Source: Globodera rostochiensis
Lineage: Eukaryota; Nematoda; Chromadorea; Rhabditida; Heteroderidae
Assembly (NCBI GenBank): GCA_018350325.1
Contig: JAEVLN010000018.1
Span: 1,616,185 to 1,680,184, forward strand
Direction of reading: 5' to 3'
Length of the DNA: 64,000 nt
Shown: positions 33,523 through 44,900 of the stretch, piece after piece
How the letters are laid out: each line of letters starts with the position of its first letter
Numbering within the stretch: the first letter of the stretch is position 1
Program-made: the position numbers and the translations under genes
The notes under the pieces: model-generated
Told to the model about the DNA's origin: nothing
Database searches by the model: none
Seen by the model: only the letters and a program-made list of their open reading frames with translations

Positions 33523-35230
33523 ATTCTAACAATATTTACAGAAAAATAAAATATTTTAACATTATAAAAATATAGTTTAAGAGATAAATAATCTTAATTG
33601 AATTTAGATTTATGTTTTAGTCTTAAGAAATTTGTTATCCAAGCAGCCCCGGTCTCTTTCATGGACGTATTTTTGCGACAGTAAAATAAAATTGTTTTTT
33701 TATAAATTTAAAACCAGTCGGAAAGGCTATTTTCCTTGTTTAAATGTTTTATTTATACATTAATAAGATTATTGTATTTTCTTTTATAAATAATAATTAA
33801 AAAAATCATATTTTAATGATTTTTGTTAATGGCAGTTTTTGCCCCCGGGCTAATTACTTAACAATTAGTTGTCTTATCAATGAAATCTTATAACCTTAAA
33901 ATTGAATAAAATATCTAAAAATTCAAAATGATCTTTATAATAAGAAATAAACGGAGATGGCAGAAAAAACCTATTACCTCAAGCAAAAAAGAAGCACGCA
34001 ATTCATCGATTTTTTGGGCGGAACGGGGGGGGGGGGAGTGGCACACAGCGTCTTTATCAGTTATTGTCCGTTTTGCATTCGTTCAACAAAAACTCACCAA
34101 CCATTTTTCTTTCCTTTTTTAATTAATTTTAGGTTTTTTTTGCAATTATTAATTGATTAATAAAGCACTTCAGCGCGAGGGAGGAAAAAATTTGCTAAAG
34201 TAATTTATTGTAAAAAAATACATTTAAAAATGATAACAAAGATATTATGAAACATCGGGAAAAATAAATAACAACATTCATTAAAAAAGGCGTGAGTGTT
34301 CCAACAAAACGCATCGATTTAGGGAAAAATGTTTACATACTTTATATCCAACATAAGAATAAGTTATTTTTTACAAATTTATATAATAAATTACGTTTCA
34401 ATCTAATAACCTTTCAAATATAATAATATGAATTGAAAATTAAATGCAGTTGCGAATAATAATAAATGATAAAATTCTACTTTTTCCCCATTTGAATTGT
34501 GGAAGATGGTTGATTGCTTTGCGAAGAAATCAATGTCTGTGCTTAAAGATATGATAATATATTATATATAATAATGATTGCAAAAAGATTTAACATAACT
34601 TTTATGACTTTTGTGTTAAATGATTTAATTTTTTTTTTGTTGCAATTATTTAAAATAAAAAATATTTGCACAGTGCATCGTTTTCTACGAGAACAGCTGA
34701 ATAAAAAAAAATTGTACAATAAAGAATGAAATAATAATTATAACTGTAAATTCGCATTTTCATGTTTACAAATTAAATTAAACTGACGAATAAATAAAAA
34801 GTGCAACATGCAGGTTTAATATACAGCAAGGCATTTTAATATCCGCAAAGTTGTAATTAATATATTTTTATGTTTCTTATACCATTTTATAAAATATTTG
34901 TGTAAATAAATAATAATAAAAACTTAAATCCAACAAATAAAAAATGTAGATGAGTTATGCAAGCAAATAAACAAAAAATACACATAAAAATAAATTAATA
35001 AAATTCCACAACAATTCAAAATATTTAAAAACATAGAAACATCTAAGTAAGCTTTTTATAAAAAAAATTGCCTTAATCATTAAAACAATTTAATAAAATG
35101 AATATCATCTATTTTTATGAAATTCGATAAAAAGCATTTTAAAACAGATTTTAAAATAATATTTACAAAATATTTTGTATGCTCACAAATTGACCCATAA
35201 AAAAGTTGCTTTCCATTGTCAACTTTATAA

Positions 35231-35359
35231 TTAGAAAATTGGCATTTCGTTGTCCGTCTGAAGAGTGTGAAATCTGCAATTCGTTATTGCTCTAACGACA
35301 TCATTGTAAACTCTAAAAATCATCGCCACCTTCTTTACCGCTTTTTTCAGCTTTTTTAG
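35231..35359 (+). CDS. 42-codon coding island
   Basis: Open from 35231 to TAG at 35357 and reading HFVVRLKSVKSAIRYCSNDI, then NSKNHRHLLYRFFQLF. A GTAAAC donor-like site follows the SNDII codons. A second plus frame is open over the first 60 bp and would encode a Cys-rich peptide (FRCPSEECEICN). Frame choice is uncertain. No family recognised. Confidence 0.28.
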   Translation, partial: LENWHFVVRLKSVKSAIRYCSNDIIVNSKNHRHLLYRFFQLF

Positions 35360-35584
35360 TTTTCTAATATTTAAAAAAAACAATACAAGTATAAATAACA
35401 AATGAACATAAATTCAAAGGAATTAATGAATAATTCAAGCGGTTATCATTAAAAAAACCCCTCACGGGTTAAAGTTAGCTGGTTATTGTAAACCATCCAA
35501 AATAACAGAGTTATTAAAAAGTAAATTTAAATATAATTAATATTACTTGGCCAAATTAAAATAAAAGTAATGTCAATACCGGTC

Positions 35585-36040
35585 TTGCGCCCCCGATGCT
35601 AAGTAACGGAAATTTCCGTTTTGTAAAAATGTTTGGTAGAAACGATATTTAAAAATCACCATTTTTATAGACATTTTAAAATTCCGAAAAAATTCGAGCA
35701 AACATAACTTTTGATTTGAAGATCCGAAAACGCCAAGTTTTAGCAAATTTTGATGCCTGCTTGTAAATGTTATTTCGAGTTTTTTTTTTGACTGTGCGCT
35801 ATTTTACGTTTTTTAATTTTTCTGGAAATTTTTTAAATTTAATAACACTGTTTTTTAAAATTCTTTTTAACAATAGCGTGGGCTGGTTTTAGTGCCTTTT
35901 TCCATTTAAAGAAAATTTCCGTTTTGTAAAATTTACGTCCTAGAGGTGCATTTAACTCAAAATGATAGGAGAGTATTTGGGTAAAATTTTAGACTATGTG
36001 TACCTCTTAAAACTAGATTTGGTCGGGACTAGAGTACCTG
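35585..36040. repeat. Unclassified repeat-like segment
   Basis: The 20-mer GAAATTTCCGTTTTGTAAAA occurs at about 35609 and, with a one-base change, at 35917. Between them are phrases such as ATAACTTTTGATTTGAAGAT that are typical of old dispersed repeats. No ends or ORF. Confidence 0.35.
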
Positions 36041-36667
36041 CTCAATAAAATGAAAAGGTATAGGTATAAATATTAAAACTATTAAAACACGTAAAAATGT
36101 ATTGAGACTTTTTGATCAATGGGCCATTTGATTTGGGAATTTCATCCGACTAGTAAATAATATAACATAAGAATGAGACATACGAGCCATAAAAGTTTGC
36201 TAAAAAGACTTTACCAAAGTAAAACGGAACGCTTAAATGTACGAAAGAATAATTACACTGTATGATATACATTTATTTCGCTTCTTCTACGGTAAAGAAA
36301 AATAAAAACAAACTTATCAATATTTAATTTAAAATGAAAATTGGGAGAGCGAGAATTGGCTTAAAGTATACTGAAATTTTCAATCAACATTTTAAACTCT
36401 AGAAATTTAAATATATTCAAAAACTGTAAAATAATAGATCATCAAAGATCAGTATGTGTTATAATGATTCCTATTATTGATCCTGATAGGCATAATTCAA
36501 GATGCTTATTTAAAACTCAAAACCTTTATCGAGAATACAACGTCCGATTGCTCCCTGTTAAATCTATGGAAATAGGAGTTTAAATGGTTCTAAATATATT
36601 ACGGTAAATGTGAAAAGATTTTAAATAAAAAATAATAAGAAAGACAAAAACAATTAAAATAAAAATA

Positions 36668-36802
36668 GGCGCGGCGTCAAAGCTCGGTCGGGAGACACCG
36701 GCCCAGGACACACTAATGCGCACAAGGCGGCGCGGACAAAAAGCTCGTGACAAACCGATGCGTTTGCGAGAAGAGCTGCGACTAACAATAAAAACTTTAT
36801 AA
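36668..36802 (+). CDS. Very basic coding island
   Basis: After AAAATAG the plus strand reads ASKLGRETPAQDTLMRTRRR, then GQKARDKPMRLREELRLTIK, and stops at 36800. It is GC-rich over 120 bp, with flanks over 85% AT. Arg/Lys-rich, no recognised domain; nuclear or nucleic-acid-binding proteins often look like this. The minus frame of 91 codons covers the same DNA but extends far into AT-rich flanks and looks like chance. Confidence 0.32.
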   Translation, partial: GAASKLGRETPAQDTLMRTRRRGQKARDKPMRLREELRLTIKTL

Positions 36803-37386
36803 TAAAAAAAGCAAATTTTAATGATTTTAATTAATCGAACATTTCTATGAAGCATAAGATTTTTACCCGTTTGTAAAAAAAAATTAAAAAATTAATGACT
36901 ATAAAACAAAAAACATTATTCAAAAAGTGTTTAGAGTTTTGCATAAATAAATGAAACACATAAGAAGAAAGATACACGTAAAAACAAAATACTATTCATA
37001 AATCGCAGATTTATAAGAAATAATAAACACTTGCGATTAGCTAAACGATAAACATAAGTTGATCAAACCCAATTTGCTTCTTTGAAATCATTCTTGACTA
37101 TTACGCTTACCATTGCCCGATCATTTCCCTGTGCATTTGTAGTTCCACAGAATAAAGTTTTTAATGAAAAACACTAATTATGAACTTTTGTTGTCGTTAA
37201 TAAACAACGTGAAAATTTACGTACCCCTAATAAAATAGGTTTTTGATCTGTATAAATAAATTTAAAAAGAACCCAATTCGGGTCACCGTGGCTGTATCGA
37301 GAGCACGACATTTTTTTGGAAATGGAAGTTAACTTCAATAATTATACAAAATAAATGAATTGATGTCATGGTACATCTAATAATAA

Positions 37387-37470
37387 ATGAGTGATCGGCT
37401 TAAAAGGGAGGGCGCTAATTCGCCGCTAAGCATAATAAAAATTAAACGGAAAAAGCTATCAACAAAATAA
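37387..37470 (+). CDS. 27-aa ORF
   Basis: ATG at 37387 opens MSDRLKREGANSPLSI and a lysine-rich tail, stopping at 37468. Nearby, 37507-37562 holds another ATG-led frame (MRQLSLNYLCDETVDYAV). Small, unrecognised, but both have coding-like composition in an AT-rich setting. Confidence 0.22.
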   Translation: MSDRLKREGANSPLSIIKIKRKKLSTK

Positions 37471-38795
37471 ATATTAAAAGTTACTTATAACAAAATAAAA
37501 ATTAAACGAAGATGCGGCAACTTTCGCTCAACTACCTATGTGACGAAACTGTAGATTATGCGGTGTAACGCAATCAGACTCAACAAAATTAATTATAAAA
37601 ATACATCAAAGCTTCAGAAAGTACAAATTGCAATAATTAATCAAATATTTAAAATGTTTGAACGCGCACAATCCTCACACATTTCAAATTTACTGGAAAA
37701 CTGCCATTCTTCAGTCGTGTTTTTTTTTGCTTATTCTCGTACATTTTTTGACAGTCATCTTAAAGCAAGTTTAACACTCTAGCAGCCCAACAACAAAAGG
37801 CTGTTTCATCAAATAATTAAAATTTTTTGCAAACACCAAACAGTTTTGGTCCGTTGAATGTGCTTATCTATATTTTATTTGAAAAAATATTCAATAAAAA
37901 TTTTACTAATTGCAAAATATCAAGTCAAATTCAAAAAAACAAAACAAAAAAGTAATTTATTTGGAGAAAACAAAGCGAAATAAACATTATATAAATCACA
38001 AATAAAAAAAATCAGTTTTTTTAACCAAAAATTTATTCCAAACTATTAATCAAATCACATATAAAAATCTATCTTTTCGAAGGTATTTTAATGATACACA
38101 ACAGAGGAGTGCAAAAATGCATTGCGCCAAATCATAAAGACATTTAAATTCAGATATTCCATATTAACCTCCAAAACTTACCGGATAATATGATTACATT
38201 TATTGAAAGAAAACGGAACAAAACACTGATTTCAAAGTCTTATATGAAAATTTGTTAAATAACTTAATTTTAAATAATAAAAACGAGAAAATTATGAGTT
38301 CTCAACGATTTTAAAAATTTAACAGCAATTTCAATTTACAAACAAAATTTTAATTAATTATGGATCGATGAATATTTACAATTTTTAACATATGACCAGA
38401 TAACTCAACGAAACATTCCTTCAATCCATAACTATGAACTAAATGAAAATGAAACAAAAATATGAAAAACTCAAAAGGGGAATCATCGCCTGAGCGTTTA
38501 GTTAATTACAGTTTTACAAGGATATGGCGTATCGTTACAATTAAAATAATATTCCTACAACGTGACGCTATTTAAAATTAATCAAGAAATTAATAATTAA
38601 TAAAAAAAAAATATTTGATTGATTAAAAGCTTATATTTATTCTGATTAAAAGATTATTTATAATAATTCATCATATTTGTTGCTATTAGTTTTTAATGGA
38701 TTTATAGAATAATGAAGTTTTTTGTTCATTACCTTCGTTGGCCTATTTCTTTTTGTCAGAAAACGTAGCAAAGCAAATAATAAATGATTCGTACT

Positions 38796-38906
38796 TTTTC
38801 AAAACCTCCTAGCTTGCGACCGCTGGGAACGACGTAGACCACCAAATCCCGTATTAGCTCTGTCCGATTCTTTTCACCAAAAAAGAGTAAATTTATTCGG
38901 TTGAAT
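38796..38906 (+). CDS. Coding island, both strands open
   Basis: The plus strand reads NLLACDRWERRRPPNPVLAL then SDSFHQKR to a stop. The minus strand reads EKNRTELIRDLVVYVVPSGR in an equally clean frame. A GTATTA donor-like site lies in the plus frame after PPNP. Block strand bias supports plus, peptide quality supports either. Confidence 0.25.
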
Positions 38907-39023
38907 TGATCTCAGTGCTATAGAAAGTGAAGAAGTATTTTAATTATAAAAAGCGATTTTTGAATTGGTTAACAATTTTGAAAATTAAGAAAAAACGACC
39001 TTTTTAAGTACGGACATAATAAT

Positions 39024-39124
39024 TATTGTTCGGCAAATGGCGTTTTTCGGTAACGGTCGGTGAACCGGTAAATTTACCGTGAATTTTTACCGATTTTTAA
39101 CTGTTTTCACCGTGCCGAACACTA
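39024..39124. mobile_element. 101-bp MITE, TGTTCGGCA ends
   Basis: Inverted ends TGTTCGGCA/TGCCGAACA enclose GGTAACGGTCGGTGAACCGG-type repeats. Same family as the element at 24.27 kb. The flanks do not show a matching 8-bp duplication. Confidence 0.55.
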
Positions 39125-39434
39125 GTCAAAAGCCGCGCTGTTTGACAAAATTTTTTTAAATTTCTATCCAATTAAGAGTTTCAATCTATTTTATTTATAA
39201 AGAATAAATAAAACTTCTATATTTAAGAAATAAAAATATTATTAATTAATATTAAATGTGACAGTGAACATCAAAAAAAAAAATTGTTAAACTTAATTTG
39301 TATTCAATTTTTAGTTTAGATAAAACAATGATTCAATATGAGGTCGATCAAATGCTTAATATGTGACCAAACAAAAAAAACAATCGGAAGGGATATCAGT
39401 AAAATTTCAAAAATTTAAAAAACATGACCAATAA

Positions 39435-39908
39435 ATGATAATTAATAATAAATGGCAAACGTTATTTGAAGAGCAGCGTCAAGGCGTCGGTAAATATGTA
39501 TCAAAAAAGCCCACATACACCCGAGAACGAAAAAAATTTAAAGCGCACTCAATTATTGCCGTATATACGCACCAAAACAACAGGCGTGTAGCGTATTACG
39601 TTGATTGGCTGTGTATTTTTCTGATTATAAAATTAATATAATAAATTAAATATCTTAAATTCGTTATTATTAATGTGCTTTCCAGTGAGCCGGTCTATCT
39701 TTGTATAGATCCGCTGACAAGAAAGAAGCCGAGCTTTATATTGGATACTGCTACTTGGGCTCCGAAATCGGACATACCGGAGCAATGGGATAATATTCTT
39801 TATGATAGTAACAGTTTTCTAGCATCAAATTTGATAATTTTATATTGCGAAATTAACTATTTAAAAATATTAAAACTATATATTACCACCAAAGTAATGA
39901 ATAATTAA
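39435..39908 (+). CDS. Candidate two-exon gene, 132 aa
   Basis: Exon 1 (39435-39610) starts at ATG and reads FEEQRQGVGKYVSKKPTYTR, then HQNNRRVAYYVDWL. The proposed intron (39611-39685, 75 bp) starts GTGTAT and ends CTTTCCAG. Exon 2 (39686-39908) continues in phase with EPVYLCIDPLTRKKPSFIL, then DTATWAPKSDIPEQWDNILY, and an AT-rich tail to TAA. Both exons have coding-like composition and no competing frame on the other strand, which is unusual here. I recognise no domain. The last 30 residues are encoded by AT-rich DNA, so a donor (GTAACA at about 39807) may end the true exon earlier. It is the best single gene model of the plus-strand block. Confidence 0.45.
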
Positions 39909-40880
39909 GCACTCGCGTAAACCTCGCAAAACATAAAAAATAAAATTTTATATTTAAAAAAATTGCATTTAGAATTTTAAACCTTCCAACCTGTTTTTTG
40001 ATTACCTGTTTGGCATAAACATTGTAAACCTTCAAGAATTAATATTAAAAACAATTAAAGAATGTAATCAAAAAAATCAATTAGTATACAAATTGATTCA
40101 TAGTAAATAAATTCTTTGTATTAAAAATCGATCACCATGAATCCATGCAAAATTAAGATGTTAAAAGAAAAGTGCAAAATAAAATGTGTTAAAACTCGCA
40201 GTCACTAACCGAATCAAAGTGAAATTGATTAATGTTTTGTCCCCTACAGTCGCCGGAGCAAAATGGAACTTTTAATACAGACAACGCCATAAAAAAGGTT
40301 TAAAAATTCCGAAATTTATCCATTAATACAAATGGAAAAACAGATGAAGCAAAAATTAATAGGAAAATCTTAATTTACAAAATTGAATAAAAATCAAATC
40401 AAAATTTGGAAAATAAAATCAATTTCATTTTAATAGATCAATAATTAAAATTGAATAACAAAATAATTTGAGTCATAAAACTTTAAATGGTTCAATGTTA
40501 AAAACTTCATTAAATTTATTCATACCCAGTATTCTATGTATCTCTTTAAGAGATTTTTTTTGTAATGGTCAATGGTAAAAGAAAATTTTTTTGTTATTAT
40601 TAAAAATCTTCCTCATTGGTTTAAACTTCAGTTACCTCTAGTGATGCACGAGAATCTCGGTCTCGTTTCTTGACTTGAGAAAATCTCTGGTTTTTTGGGT
40701 CTCGGTCTCGAGTCTCGGGTACATGGTCTCGAAAATCAAGACTTTTTTACACCCCTAAAGATGGCATTTTTGGTGAGAATTTGTTTAGAATTCTAAGCTT
40801 AAAAGATTTGAAAAACATAATGACAAATCAAATTTAGAAATCCTTAATTCAATATCTTTTGCACATCTTTTTAAATCAGT

Positions 40881-40945
40881 GTTCATATGGTTCAGTGGTT
40901 AAATTCTGTGCCGATATCTTTCGGAGTTCTACTCCCCGAGTAAAA
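40881..40945 (+). ncRNA. tRNA-like segment (SINE head or tRNA relic)
   Basis: GGTTCAGTGGTTAAATTCTG closely resembles the A-box/D-arm of eukaryotic tRNA-Gly or tRNA-Glu genes, and about 30 bp later GGAGTTCTACTCC resembles a B-box/T-arm. The acceptor stem does not pair, so it is not an intact tRNA. It may be the promoter head of a tRNA-derived SINE captured in the surrounding hAT-type element. Confidence 0.4.
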
Positions 40946-41185
40946 ATCCATTTTGTTCTTTAATTTTACAATACTCTTTTTCCTGATTCTTAGACGGAAA
41001 ACAAAAATAACCTCTCATAAAACGATTCAAGAAAACTTTCATTTTACCCCGGCGGCGAAATCGAAAACCGACTTTTTTGGCCCAAAAACCGAAACAGAAA
41101 ACCGGCATTTTGAGGGTTTATTACCTTTTTCGTTGCAATTTTTTTCAAATTTCAAAATTTTTAAAGTGTTTAGAAATGGAAGGAG

Positions 41186-41213
41186 TCCGGCGATGCCGAT
41201 AGGGCCGCCGGGA
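41186..41213. repeat. GC-rich hairpin core, copy C
   Basis: CCGGCGATGCCGATAGGGCC then GCCGGGAAAAT, followed as in copy A by TTTGAC and an AATTTGTTAAGA(A/G)A block. Shows that copies A and C share about 80 bp. Confidence 0.6.
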
Positions 41214-42465
41214 AAATGTTTTGACTTTTTTGGAAGAATTTGTTAAGAAAATTGGCCCGAAAATGGTTAAGGTTCGCCTTGGAAATTGCGGTTGAATTTT
41301 TAAACACGACTTTTATAAATTGAAAATTTTAGGAGCTAAAAAAACATTTTAAGTGAATTGCAAAAAAAATTTTCAAAAAAGTCTGGAGTATCGAGTCTCG
41401 ACTCGAGAAAAGTCTCGGGTTTTTTAAGTCTCGGTCTCGAGTCTTGGGGTCAAGTCTCGGTCTCAAGGTCAAGTCTCGGTCTCGGTCTCGAGTGGGTTTC
41501 GTGCATCACTAATATTTTCTAAGAAACATCTATATGCAATTCTAAATATACTGGTTTAGACAATATTTATCAATCTAATGTTAGCTAGAATCTTAGCCCA
41601 CGCAAAAGGTGGGAATAACAACATCGATTTAGTATAAAATTAATTAATTGAAAAAACATATAATGTATTTAAATAAAAAGTTTCAAATACTAAGCATCAA
41701 TACTTTTAAAAAAAATTGTAATAATATTGAATAAATAAAAAAGGCATATTCCATACAATATTGGGAAAATAGAAATGAATTAAAGTTAAATTAAACTCAT
41801 AATACAAAATTTTATTAAAACAAAATTTTAAGATACACCGTTAATGAGTAGATGAGAACAATTCATTAATTCCATTCCGTAAAGGGAGAAGAAACCCGTA
41901 AATGCGAAACGCTACAAAAAATAAAATATGTACCAAATAAAATCTATTGAAATAAGATAAAATCTATACGGCCTATAAAATAATTGAAATAATTTGAACT
42001 CTCATAATTCATAGGCGTAATGAGAGTTGAGGAGTTGGGACTTTTAAATTATGTCTAAGTTATATATGAATCAATAAAGCACATCTAGATAAACAAAAAA
42101 CACACATGGAAACTTTTTTTTTGGTTCGATACATCAAGCTTGAATAATGATTTGGTCGCAGAGCAAAGTGCACTTTGTTTTTTAAACAAATAAAACAAAT
42201 ATCCATTGGAATGACTGATAAAAAATAATAAAATATTTTAGTTAATTTAAAGTGACTTTTCTGCTTAATAAAAGATTATGAAAATTTTATTTCACAAACA
42301 GAAAAAAACATATAAACCTAATCTAATCCTTACATTTCTGATCTCGATTCGTGTCTTTTATTAATATATATAATCACTATTATTATGTTCGTAATGAATT
42401 CTCGTATCTGTTAAATTAAAAAGGTAGAAATGTATTTGTTTGCACAAGCTTTTGGCCTAATATAG

Positions 42466-42601
42466 GTGCGGAACGCATAGACTGGTGACCTACGAAGACG
42501 AAGAACTAGCATCGGGAAGAAAAAAAATTGGGCACGCTACACCAATGTCACGGCATAAGCGTATTATGACTGTAATTATTGTTTGGCAAAATATTAAATG
42601 A
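42466..42601 (+). CDS. 45-codon exon candidate
   Basis: After TTGGCCTAATATAG the frame reads CGTHRLVTYEDEELASGRKK, then IGHATPMSRHKRIMTV, and stops at 42599. Only this frame is open across the island. Charged, hydrophilic, no recognised domain. The acceptor context is good and no ATG precedes it, fitting an internal or last exon. Confidence 0.33.
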
Positions 42602-44611
42602 GCAATATAATAAAAAACAAACCTAATTTTGGGTAATGCCATCCATAATAAATTATTCAAGCAATAAAAATCTGAGCTTGAAAACTAAAGATTATACATT
42701 ATTTATTAAAGAATACAAAATATGTCTTTATACTTAATAAAATTCCCGGTATTTGTTTATCGTGGCCTGATTATAAGTGAATTAAATGCGTGATTATAAA
42801 AAGACTTTTTCTAATTTATTTTGTATATGGACAAATTTAAAAAAAATCATCCTATTATAAGTGAACTGGAAATGTCGTTAAAAATTGAGAAAATAGAGTA
42901 ACTTTAATATAAGCTTTAAAATATGAAACAAAAGGCCAGGAAATTGTTGGTGTTCCGTGGAACCCGGAGTCAGTCAAATCAATATACTTAAAGCATCAAG
43001 GAAAGATAAATGGAAAATAAGGAAAGAAAAAAAAGAAAAACTTCTCCCTATTAAATTAGTAAAACGTGTTTTATTCAATTATTAACAAATTTTAATTTTA
43101 TACGAGAGACGTGAGTGCCGGACAATAAGATAACCCCTTTATGAATATTGTATGCTAACTTTGTAAAGAATTTAATTCTTAATGTAAATCGATTTTGAAT
43201 ATTATTAGAACTCTCTCAAATGACCATAAAATATATTGTAAAAAAAATAGTATTGGAATACTCCTTTATGAAAATTAGATTTGAATTAAATATTGTTATT
43301 TTTAGTGCAATTCGGCACAATAAAAGTAAAAACGAATCTAATAATAAATAAAATATTTATTATCACTCTATGAAGTAAGCATTTAATTAAAATGTATTTA
43401 AAAATGGAGTTAGAATTATATTTGTAGATCATAAATGAGATTATTATAAAGAATTTGTTGATTTCCATAAAAAAAGTAAAACAAATTTAGGTAATTCACT
43501 AACTAAAAATTTGTCCGCACATTATCAAAAATTATAATTTAAACCCTTACATAAAGTACAAATACTTGTTTGATTTACTTTAATCTCATTAAATATAGTC
43601 AATCTAATATCTCACAAAAACAAAAATTTCAAACTGCACTAGGGCGTATTTGAAAATGTCTGGCAGCGAAAACCACAACTAAGCTTGAAAATAACAAAAC
43701 ACTAAGAAAATATGCACTAATATATTTTTTTTTAAAAGTTAACGGAATGAAGAAATTCAAGATAAGAACATTAAAAATATATAAAATAAAAAATCATAAC
43801 TAAAAATATACAGTGAAAGTAAATTTATCAATAACAGTAATTACATACTAATGTAATAATAGAATGAAACTAGCAGATTTTGATCATTTAATAACGTATT
43901 GACAAAAACTTTTGAAAAAAAAAAATATTTTTCCTATGCAATATGTAAGGATATTTCAAGACATGATACAGAAGCAGCCAACAAAATTATAAATAAAAAG
44001 TAACTAAAATAATAACTATAAAGTAAAATTTACTAATTATTAATAATCATATCTATTATAAATAAAGAAAAAATTTATTTCGATTGTTAGATTCGTATTT
44101 AAAAAATACACAAATAAGAAATTATATGAGCATAGCCAAATATCAAATCCAAATATAAAAATTGTTATTAAGTAATTACAGCATAAGCGAAGCCATCGTA
44201 GAGTATGTAATTGAGAAAGGAGGAACTGTTTAATAAAATACATTATAAATATTCCACATTGGTGCAATCGAAAGATGCGCGTAGACAGACACCCTTGTTA
44301 GCATAATTATTATGCATAATCAAAAACTCAACAAAAAATATGCAATAATCCTGCTAAATTTTTCCTTTAAGTAAACCAAATTTTACTCAACTTCAAACAT
44401 ATAAGAAGCATATAAATCATCAATCATCAAAGTTCAACTTCCATAAAATCTACGCAAAAAATTAAAGAATTTAAAAAATGATACAGAGTAAAGGTTAAAA
44501 AAGTTAATTTAAATTACACCTTTATACCAACAAAAAAGTTTAAAATATCAAACTAAATATGCGATTAAAGCAGCATGCCATGAAGATAATAATGGGAAAG
44601 AAACGATTTAG

Positions 44612-44668
44612 TCAAGTATACAATTCTGTCAAAGCCGATGACTGGTGCCTGTCGTCGAAGAGTGCATC
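44612..44668 (+). CDS. 57-bp exon candidate with both splice sites
   Basis: Lies between AACGATTTAG and GTAAACAG. Reads QVYNSVKADDWCLSSKSAS in one plus frame; a second plus frame (YTILSKPMTGACRRRVH) is also open. The next island downstream is the ORF interrupted by the foldback element 200 bp away. Confidence 0.28.
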
Positions 44669-44892
44669 GTAAACAGCCTTCTGATCTGGTTATATTGTAA
44701 AAGGTTAAAAAAGAAAATATTTTTGAAATTAAATTACACCTTTATGTTGTAATAAAAAAGTTCGCTTCCTTCATAAAGCAAAATTCTCATTTAGTTAATT
44801 AACGTTTTATATAAAAATTAGATTCGGAAAAATAATAAAGAAATTAAAAATCAATTTAACTAATGAAAAGAAATCCTAAAGTTTTTTGGAGG

Positions 44893-44900
44893 CTCTACAC
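44893..44900. repeat. Target duplication CTCTACAC, left
   Basis: Perfect 8-bp repeat; partner at 45842-45849. Confidence 0.85.

Larger units (their letters stand above)
40639..41511. mobile_element. hAT-type non-autonomous element, 873 bp
   Basis: Inverted ends TAGTGATGCACGAGAA and TAGTGATGCACGAAA. Both subterminal regions are arrays of GTCTCGGTCTCGAGTCTCGG-like units, densest on the right (41390-41495). No transposase. The expected 8-bp duplication is not preserved (GTTACCTC left, ATATTTTC right). The interior contains a tRNA-like segment and copy C of the GC-rich hairpin core, so it may be composite. Confidence 0.72.
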
